DNA of 64,000 bases from an uncultured Fibrobacter sp. (GTDB taxonomy: Bacteria > Fibrobacterota > Fibrobacteria > Fibrobacterales > Fibrobacteraceae). The stretch covers positions 30,158 through 94,157 of the forward strand of contig CAMKMX010000006.1 of the NCBI GenBank assembly GCA_946414025.1, in the 5' to 3' direction. The translations under genes and the position numbers were made by a program. The first letter of the stretch is position 1; each line of letters begins with the position of its first letter. Below the pieces are notes generated by a model. The model made no database searches. It was not told where the DNA came from and was given only the letters and a program-made list of their open reading frames with translations. Of this stretch, positions 58,401-64,000 are shown piece by piece.

Positions 58401-61068
58401 TCAGGCACCCGTCGCAGGGCTGAATCAACTGGAACATCATGCTGGTGTTGGTCGCACTGTTATCATCGACAGAGACGGTAAACAACGTGGCCGTACCGTT
58501 CGAAGGAACGGTCGCCGTATAGACTCCGCTTCCATCTGCACCCACATGGCGCGGGGTGGCGGCCACAGGCGTAATCGTCCAGTTCTCAGGGACAGAGGGC
58601 ACAAACACATCGACGGAAATCTGCGCCCGGGAAGCCTCCGGCACAACCAAGCGGACCTGCGCAGACTGCAACTTGGTCACTTCCTGGCTCGGTACGTCAA
58701 AATACACCTCGGGGACCATTCCCAATTTTCCATCGACCTTCACCCAGAAAGGCACCGTATTATAGGGAGGAGCGTGGCTACTCGTGTAGAAACAATTATA
58801 CGTGCCGGCAGCAAGCGTATCACCGCCATTCGCTGCATCGTAAAGCAAGCTGTTACCCACGGGAACAGGCGGATTACAGGCCACCTGGTTCGCATCTTTT
58901 TGCTCCTGGGCTCCATTCAAATTCAGCACAGTGTAGTAGTCGCTGAGTCTTCCCCTAGGGTCCGAAGTCATGTAGATGATACGCGGTATCACCAGAATGG
59001 ACGGCTGCACTACAGAGAAATCGCCTGCACCCAGAGTATCCTCGTCAAACTCGTTGTTCTTGTACTGGGATTCCAGTTCCACGCGAAGCTGCGGGGCAAC
59101 CGAAATGTAGTAGGAATCCGGTTGACCGGGCAAAGCGGCTCCACCGGCTCCGCCACCACCGCCACCACCGGCGGCGGCACAAGAGTTGCTGTTAGCGCTG
59201 TAATTACAGATAATGGCGTCCGCTGCGGCATTGTTGATAATGTTCGAATTCGCCATGGAAACATTGAGCTTCGGGTTATTCCCTGTCTTCTCGATTACCG
59301 AGCAGTTGGCCATGAAAACAGAACCCGAAATCTGCCCTTTCATATCTATACAGCCGACATCCGCATTGCTATAGATGAAATAGTTGTAAGTATTTGCACT
59401 AGATGTGTTGGTACAATTGCCATTAGGATTCCCATTGGGCAGGAACCATATCACTTCAGCACCGGCCGTCGTTGGCGGAAGGGAATACAAACTGTAACCA
59501 CTGGCCGCTTTGTGAATCCATATTATGTTGTTATCAAGAGGCTCGCTAATGCCTGCACCCGTGTTGAAGTTTTCCGTTTCCAGAATCAGCCATTTGTTGT
59601 TGTACAGCTCTTCTGCGGCCTTCGCGATATCGTAGCAAGCATTGACCTTTTTGACCCAGTCATTTCCCACCCATTGCGTTGTCCAGATGTCACTGTGGCA
59701 ACCCATTTTTTGGGAGCTCGTGTGCTTGAACGGGCTTGAAAGAATGTCCTCATTGAATTGAATGGGTTGCTTGACAGTACAACTGGGGCTGGGGTCTGCA
59801 ACAAGTTTATCACCATACTGGGTCATCGGATCGGCATTCCAGGTGGCAATTTCCTCGGTAGAGGGAATGGTCCAGTTTCCCTTCACCAGCGTGTAGATGT
59901 TTCCATCATTGGATACCGCATAGTTATTGCCACCCTCTGTCTCAAGAGTAAACCCGACAACGTAGACCGTATCCCCATTATCCCCGGCAATAGTACCAAA
60001 AGATGTCCTAGACGCATTCGCCTTTGCAATCGTTCCTGTTCCATCCGACGTCGGCCCTACATAAACATTCCTGGTCACCTTAATGTTGCTTCCCGCCGCA
60101 GGATACGCCGACGGAAAGTCAATGCCCTGATTTGCAACCAGGCTTCCGCCTATCGAAAGAGACCAACCCGTATTGTTATCAAGATAAATCAGGGGTCCAT
60201 TCATTGTCACGTTCCCGGCAATGGTCACATCGGCACCAATTGCACCACTGCACCCGCCATTTGCAATTGCCAACGGCGATTTGCTATTCAAGTTTAGGCC
60301 GCCCTGTAAATAGGCGCTACCGCCGATGGTAACGCCATTAGGCATGGGGGCGTACATCGTCCCGCCCACGTAAATATTTCCCTTAGTGGTCAAATCCTTA
60401 CAATATCCCAAATCTCCGGTAACATAGAGAGCCCCGATGTTTGCCACATTGTTTACATAGAAATCGCCGTCTAGAATCAAGTAATCGGACACGCTTATCT
60501 CGTTAAGGGCCTGACCGCCACCATTGTGGGTAGCCGGAGTCTGCGTGATAATTGCAGTATTCGCCTCTATCGCTCCTGCCGTGTTCAAGTTACCATAGAA
60601 AGCTTCCTCAAAATTCACTTTGTCGTCTTGTCCCGGCACCTGGAGCCGGTACAATCCGTCAACCCTCAAAATCGATATTTCGCTATAACGGCTTCCGTTC
60701 CTGCCCTTACCGGTCGATATCAATTTCAGCTTGTACGTGGAACCCGAATTGTCCACACCGACAAGCCATACGCTGTAGTCTTGCCGACCATTGTCAAGTT
60801 CATGCAAAAGCCCGTCCATTTTCACAGGCGCTTTGTTATTGTCAAAATACTGCTTGATGAGCGCACCGGCATCGTTACCATGGTAGGTTATCCAGCTACG
60901 GGCGTTTTCGAGACCCGCGAGAGAAGCCTGATGAGCTTCCGAAAGCATCATACGGTCGCCACTGGATTTCCCGGCACTGCTAATCCACTTGTAGGTAGCG
61001 GTAGCGGCAATGGTCGCCACTAGCATGAACAGGAGGACGGTAATGAGAGAAACACCGGATTTCTTCAT
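52420..61068 (-). CDS. Giant PilX-like minor pilin fused to a ~2.9 kaa multi-domain ectodomain (putative pilus-tip adhesin)
   Basis: MKKSGVSLITVLLFMLVATIAATATYKWIS pilin-like N-terminus; beta-helix-like segment; tandem Cys-containing Ig-like modules; Ser-rich C-terminal linkers. Start at 61068. Confidence 0.85.
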   Translation of the reverse strand: MKKSGVSLITVLLFMLVATIAATATYKWISSAGKSSGDRMMLSEAHQASLAGLENARSWITYHGNDAGALIKQYFDNNKAPVKMDGLLHELDNGRQDYSVWLVGVDNSGSTYKLKLISTGKGRNGSRYSEISILRVDGLYRLQVPGQDDKVNFEEAFYGNLNTAGAIEANTAIITQTPATHNGGGQALNEISVSDYLILDGDFYVNNVANIGALYVTGDLGYCKDLTTKGNIYVGGTMYAPMPNGVTIGGSAYLQGGLNLNSKSPLAIANGGCSGAIGADVTIAGNVTMNGPLIYLDNNTGWSLSIGGSLVANQGIDFPSAYPAAGSNIKVTRNVYVGPTSDGTGTIAKANASRTSFGTIAGDNGDTVYVVGFTLETEGGNNYAVSNDGNIYTLVKGNWTIPSTEEIATWNADPMTQYGDKLVADPSPSCTVKQPIQFNEDILSSPFKHTSSQKMGCHSDIWTTQWVGNDWVKKVNACYDIAKAAEELYNNKWLILETENFNTGAGISEPLDNNIIWIHKAASGYSLYSLPPTTAGAEVIWFLPNGNPNGNCTNTSSANTYNYFIYSNADVGCIDMKGQISGSVFMANCSVIEKTGNNPKLNVSMANSNIINNAAADAIICNYSANSNSCAAAGGGGGGGAGGAALPGQPDSYYISVAPQLRVELESQYKNNEFDEDTLGAGDFSVVQPSILVIPRIIYMTSDPRGRLSDYYTVLNLNGAQEQKDANQVACNPPVPVGNSLLYDAANGGDTLAAGTYNCFYTSSHAPPYNTVPFWVKVDGKLGMVPEVYFDVPSQEVTKLQSAQVRLVVPEASRAQISVDVFVPSVPENWTITPVAATPRHVGADGSGVYTATVPSNGTATLFTVSVDDNSATNTSMMFQLIQPCDGCLISNTASTEEVYMSGYIPVVRGDAKTYCDMEEHQEACADQNITEKLDWPSCDEIIGETKWIVPDCMNRSTVVENNKWSCSMGFMQNNYSIEFEAQSLASDYCDILLPVGDDNKLPKPGTALTENQTETLYASIVRRQKTLYVGVKGATSPTISVQSNGLSAFDPVNNPSMTTVTCTAVSSDVYSNYYSCPVYVGDHIRLVLDKKGRSDFSYWKAMGDDFSRRQTIYPDEEVFTLPVIHGNNTVIAYFGEVDDHCFYEDFKEFTESGTTAYMCANNDQVHCFSTCTGGTCYSSVSSLKADWRLMYPKYGSLDVSTYQEVQYKRNRSGSGTLTHTGAGPGTTVDDNFFALHRVQAGMDGTLSATFTTSDFGENLANEKSDTYPDVHFLNSGFVLRSSDEADKYLALNIFANAKPFSHRGYDFAGKEMVVQACEVMDGQVLTTSANCTYGTFALTDEQFTELYNGCGKAYGIGYAEAKCFNTNKKFMMSATLDGPSLEVSLSYNSDNSQVTLTSSQGGSAVEIDLGQLPSAGLYGSNYVENQRVGFKVASEHFRVYDITWKSDTYTKDNDCWDYPHVMCSFQANYLGGVVPKDSNVTPWVSMSSWFDNNCTIEYHYNGCDMDGSKWQYYGRPKECYGEKYGATGNGYFQIYDGVEGDGNSVWYSLGGINVYKNNLTKLADGKKYNFNSSGQHGVFYDDKLVGYETQTADGYFNSAYVIVNCPTNYPMQYRTDNCNSFWVGDLRQCTEDLILFSGTQSCSASDVCAPALTSSLVNLRDADLRVSYTGMSQGSSFKVWAVDQNTTRSAVIDVPYSRETGTALISMDQLSDADAFDPETITDIYIQSSDYVSITAIESVCPYTTGIANCRAEYDGAKWLLHSTIKNAGNAKGCKVERANSLGSGLNVPWEGDCPNNGEFTVSEANLYESVNQSGSAMDYQFKITITNVNDEEWECETDTITVSPLEIDCELTAESVVQGAGVPDFKYSIQNCPASGCPITIFFGSDSTTGTYTRNGGQDAFNASSLISGINTSPALAAGSGYTYAIHSLGGQSCSKSFTVEAKRDASASNCRVEGTTFKADIDAPNFGTANATLHMTDVMGNVIGSSQTITTTTTEFSQSVADLIGNPGTYVFVLSLDGENAACTATHIVDGELKAVCPAPLTDQVSGNPIIPGVVAQGCNAGCHWWIKEGSTTIASGNAYTSGLTYTHSNVEGQTKTYTFEIKHDVSNETESCTFDVTYRKALKLTCPANMTGKDPGDEISIPAANVEGCEAEGSCTWAITGGTTANGTYSGAINFTHAAAIGARQYTYNVNITRGSESKNCSFNVDYNSTGSDLTLQCPANITGQDPSEQVTINPTRTGCENNDCTWSLSGATNISGSSPIGNTGSLQFTHSNVEGQQNYVLTLSREGTYSKTCNFSVTYKSLGLTCPANVVDQDPSDPIAVTPVVSGCENNCTLAITGNGVNSSTSSYDDGEVSFNHASGSGTKTYTMTLSRSGYVSKSCTFNVSYIASGASLSASCGVTSHNWELENRSTYYTSENLYFLAKNNNSVADAYNVTLYKDGVSQGNISLPNYSGWSVNSIGTLGVGTYTYHMTYGGKNVCSHTITVAPTVGCSVDKSTIGIGEFFTFSTTYPGSCYNASLTATGGSGPGIPSINCQAQSSYTITPTALGTYTYTYSVTNGSLGTGSCSQSVTVERVPPTFSCETGKTATVSTSVTLTPQGLTGCEDGCSYTIAGTSVTGSGYTGGALPSFTGPSSTGTVSYTVSLTNSANTTSHDCSVTWTEVSSSSAAVSSSSSAGGCHCTCPSGCNNVITSGSWGNHTNCYFATAINFVGPYNSTVVNVNGTTFSGNWFGGSSMPAKKDGGWYIQFTTVDGSEAAEFTIGSPTCGGGGASSSSAAPASSSSGGGGGDYVNVDLSGSVARDFNVGTSYKITKCGTDTKNLKCDANGGGKELYVNGSKVWTSFDWQNLTGNYQSAGDRCVVGNIITVKNGMIRCVNGW

Positions 61069-61110
61069 TACATATTTCACATTCCACATTGCACATTTCA
61101 TAAATCCCTC

Positions 61111-62439
61111 CTAATCCCTGGGCCCATTGCTTGGAACCGGGACCACAACCGACACGTTTCCGGCCTCTCCGTTTCTCTTGATCGTCAAGTCCAGGCGGAC
61201 CGCCTTCACATTCTTCTTATCCACCAGAGTCATGGTATTGGCAAAGTCATCATTGAATTCGTAGTTCGAACTCGGAACCTGCCAGAGCCCCAAGTTGGCA
61301 ATCTGGATAGACCCCGTTCCTGCAACCGGCGAATAGGTCGCAAAGGTAAACGCAAGGCATACGTCTTCTACGTCTTCGTCCACAGTGAAACGCATGGACC
61401 TGACTTCGGATGCGACATTCGACTGGGGCGGATAAAAAAGAAAGTCATCCACCTGCGGAATTTTGGACCCGTCGGTCTTTTTCCTAAAGCCGACGGAAGC
61501 ATGGTCACGGTCCTGGCAGAAGGTCCGAATCGCATCGGCAGAGTATATGACGTCAAACCGGATTTCATACTCCTTCCCTTTTTCCAGGTCAACATCCTGG
61601 CATTTATCCCACGAGTTGTTGACTTGAAAAGCCGCCACGTACAATTCATTCCTTTTCATGCCATCTTCGATAATGGTAGAGTTCTCGAAATCGTAATTCG
61701 TGGCGAATTCCCTGATAGTGACGGCCTCGCTAACATTGTCCTCCGGTTCGGTCTTGGCAAAAAGAAGCGTTGAGCCGTTGATGCGGGGGTTCAGCCTGAA
61801 GGTGTTCTGGGCCGAATTGTTGGGATTGGGCAACAATCTTGGATTTGTACCACTGACAACTCCCGGCGTCGCAGGGACAACCTTAAAAAAGCTAACCGAG
61901 TCAGCTATTTCAACAGCGGTTCCCGGACATTGTGCCGCCTGTGCAGCAATGTTGCTAGGCTTGATAACACAAGTCCGGAACAGTTTCTTCGTGGCAGGTT
62001 CGTAAGTCCAAGTAATTTCTTCAACACGCTTGTAATGTCCGACAGAGTCGTAAACCATCCGGCGGGATTTAAACTCCGTAGTGGGGCAGCCTTCCGCAGG
62101 GCAGTTTGCCGCAGGGCATTCAAAGCTGGGACATACCTTGAAGGAAGAGGAATCCGGATTTTCCACTGCAGGGGCCAAAGCCATGTAGACGTCAGGGGAC
62201 AAATAGAAGTTGTCCGATATGGCGACCGGAGCTTCCTTGGAAGACTTTGTCCCGGTCTGCTGGACATCTTCCTTGAAAAGCAGGCCGACATCTTCTGCCT
62301 CCTGCGTCACACGAAGCATGTTCTGGGTACGCACGCGGAACTTGGTGGAGTTGCTGAATGCCTGCCCCGCCACCACGACTATTATACCCACAATGGCCAT
62401 ATAGACCAGGAGTTCCATGAGGGTAAAGCCTTTTTTCAT
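61111..62439 (-). CDS. PilW-like prepilin-type protein
   Basis: MKKGFTLMELLVYMAIVGIIVVVAGQAF class III N-terminus. Confidence 0.85.
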   Translation of the reverse strand: MKKGFTLMELLVYMAIVGIIVVVAGQAFSNSTKFRVRTQNMLRVTQEAEDVGLLFKEDVQQTGTKSSKEAPVAISDNFYLSPDVYMALAPAVENPDSSSFKVCPSFECPAANCPAEGCPTTEFKSRRMVYDSVGHYKRVEEITWTYEPATKKLFRTCVIKPSNIAAQAAQCPGTAVEIADSVSFFKVVPATPGVVSGTNPRLLPNPNNSAQNTFRLNPRINGSTLLFAKTEPEDNVSEAVTIREFATNYDFENSTIIEDGMKRNELYVAAFQVNNSWDKCQDVDLEKGKEYEIRFDVIYSADAIRTFCQDRDHASVGFRKKTDGSKIPQVDDFLFYPPQSNVASEVRSMRFTVDEDVEDVCLAFTFATYSPVAGTGSIQIANLGLWQVPSSNYEFNDDFANTMTLVDKKNVKAVRLDLTIKRNGEAGNVSVVVPVPSNGPRD

Positions 62440-63011
62440 CTGATTACCCCCGAAACGGATATGGACTGGGTAGAACCTTTAAACGGCCAGCTAACAGTAA
62501 CGTCAATCTTCTTGGCATAAACATGGGAAACACATTCTGTGCCGTCGTCATTGCAAGTTTTACTCGCGTCATGCAACAACAGCAAGGATCCTTCCTTAGC
62601 CCTGAAATCGTTCTCGTTGTCGCTGGAAAACTTCACGTCTACCGTATAGGTGACGCTGATGTCATGGGACGATGTCAATCCCCCGGGCTGGCCTTTCCAG
62701 GTCCGAGTAACGGAGATGACCTTCGGCACCTGATTGCCGTTTTCGTCCTCTTCCGCTGGGCTCCACGTTCCATCTCCATTGTCAATCAATTTATCGTCAC
62801 TAAAACTTGCAAGTCCCCTTGTACTCATGGAATCGATAATGTTCTGCGCCACTTCCGTAGCACCGTCTCGGCCGCGGATGCGCATGAGAGTTTCACGATT
62901 ACCCTTCTGCAGGTTGGATACAGCGGCATAGAGGATACCGAGTACGAGAGCGGCAACCATCACCTCCAAGATGCCGATACCTCGCTTACCATGTTTGAAT
63001 GCAAAACTCAT
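62436..63011 (-). CDS. PilV-like prepilin-type protein
   Basis: KRGIGILEVMVAALVLGILYAAVSNLQKGN; stop overlaps the PilW-like start. Confidence 0.82.
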   Translation of the reverse strand: MSFAFKHGKRGIGILEVMVAALVLGILYAAVSNLQKGNRETLMRIRGRDGATEVAQNIIDSMSTRGLASFSDDKLIDNGDGTWSPAEEDENGNQVPKVISVTRTWKGQPGGLTSSHDISVTYTVDVKFSSDNENDFRAKEGSLLLLHDASKTCNDDGTECVSHVYAKKIDVTVSWPFKGSTQSISVSGVIR

Positions 63012-63022
63012 GAAAGATTCCC

Positions 63023-63646
63023 CTATATGCCGAACCATGAACCATCTTCATGTTTCATCATGGGTAAGAATTTGTTTTTCGTGGATACTTTAAGGGCTGC
63101 CCCCCAAAGGCCCATTCCACCATACTGTACCGCAAAATATCCAGCGTCCGGGGCAGCGGTGAGTCCCACGCGGGGCGAGAACTGGGCCCCTTTGTTTGAT
63201 CCGGTAATCTTCGACCAATTCGTGAGGTTCGTAAAATCCGCTCCATTAACGGCATCTTCAATTAGAACCACCGGCGTCTCGAGCACCAGACTGTCAATCG
63301 CATTGCCAAGATCCGTCGCACTGCAGGACGCCCCGTAGACCAACAGTTTGTTATGGTTGGTATTCCGTTTTACACACAGCGGGGAATCCAACCGCCGAGC
63401 CTCGTTGGCGGTGCGTTCCATGAAAGCGGTCACGTTGTAAGCAGCGTCTTTGATGCGGGCATTGGCCATAGCACTCCGCAAGCCAGCCACGCCAATGCCA
63501 GACAGTATGCCCATGATGGCAACGACCGCCATCACTTCCATCAGCGTGACGCCTCTTTTGCTCCGGGCACCCCGAAGAGCGTGTAGGGGTAAACTTTGCC
63601 CCGGTCTGTCTTGCCGAACAATTTGCATAAAGGTCAAATCCCTCAA
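63023..63646 (-). CDS. FimT/GspH-like prepilin-type protein
   Basis: KRGVTLMEVMAVVAIMGILSGIGVAGLRSAMANAR. Confidence 0.85.
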   Translation of the reverse strand: MRDLTFMQIVRQDRPGQSLPLHALRGARSKRGVTLMEVMAVVAIMGILSGIGVAGLRSAMANARIKDAAYNVTAFMERTANEARRLDSPLCVKRNTNHNKLLVYGASCSATDLGNAIDSLVLETPVVLIEDAVNGADFTNLTNWSKITGSNKGAQFSPRVGLTAAPDAGYFAVQYGGMGLWGAALKVSTKNKFLPMMKHEDGSWFGI

Positions 63647-63986
63647 AATTCCTCAAAATGTCCACAACAGAACCCCGGGGCGGGTGCACCTCCCTAAACC
63701 CGGATCCCCAGATCCCGTCTGGTTTAAAATAGCTTTTTTTTTCGTAAATAGTTCAAAATATTTTACAAAGGGGGCTAAAACCGCCTTTTCGGGGTGAAAA
63801 AGGCGGTTTTGGAGGGAAGAGGGGGTGGAATACGTTAATTTAACGCAAAAATTGCGTTAAATGTAGGTAAGATGCTTCAATTTAAAGCAGCCAGGCTAGT
63901 TTTCCATCAAAAAAACGTTTTATACATAGACGAGGACCTTCCCCGTCTGCGATACGGGCGCATTCCCGCATTTAACGGAATAAAAA

Positions 63987-64000
63987 TGACAAGAGAAGAA
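63987..64000 (+). CDS. Start of a further Rpn-family gene running off the window
   Basis: ATGACAAGAGAAGAA and its leader closely match the start of the 51270 gene. Confidence 0.7.

Noticed and set aside
53983-59739. Long + strand ORFs (423, 363 and 477 aa) antisense to the giant pilin-adhesin
   Set aside because: No recognisable domains or start context; the - strand frame has signal helix, repeats and cysteine pattern.

Overview
The window looks like a fibre-degrading Fibrobacter-type chromosome: Ser-rich linkers, a CBM11-like/GH5 cellulase and a decayed FISUMP-type domain. This is inferred from protein character; no search was run. Housekeeping content includes yceD-rpmF-plsX / fabD-fabG-acpP / rnc, topB, gluQ, a TrmA/RlmD-type methyltransferase and an SNF2 helicase. 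The accessory content is richer. (1) Two ~380 bp inverted arms lie inside a Ser-rich lipoprotein gene and a 5'-truncated copy. Two different C-terminal tails and an Rpn-family nuclease gene lie between the arms, which is the architecture of a tail-swapping inversion switch. (2) A composite palindromic element of ~150 bp is embedded in frame in gluQ and in the TrmA/RlmD gene, in opposite orientations relative to translation. (3) A minor-pilin operon ends in a PilX-like pilin fused to a ~2.9 kaa ectodomain and is bracketed by two direct Rpn paralogues with a shared 5' leader. (4) A 1374-aa DUF4011-type helicase/nuclease and a MetH-like protein both appear to have lost catalytic motifs. (5) Several lexically distinct intergenic word-repeat families form inverted pairs. 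No rRNA, convincing tRNA or CRISPR array was found. All calls are by eye from the sequence and the ORF track.
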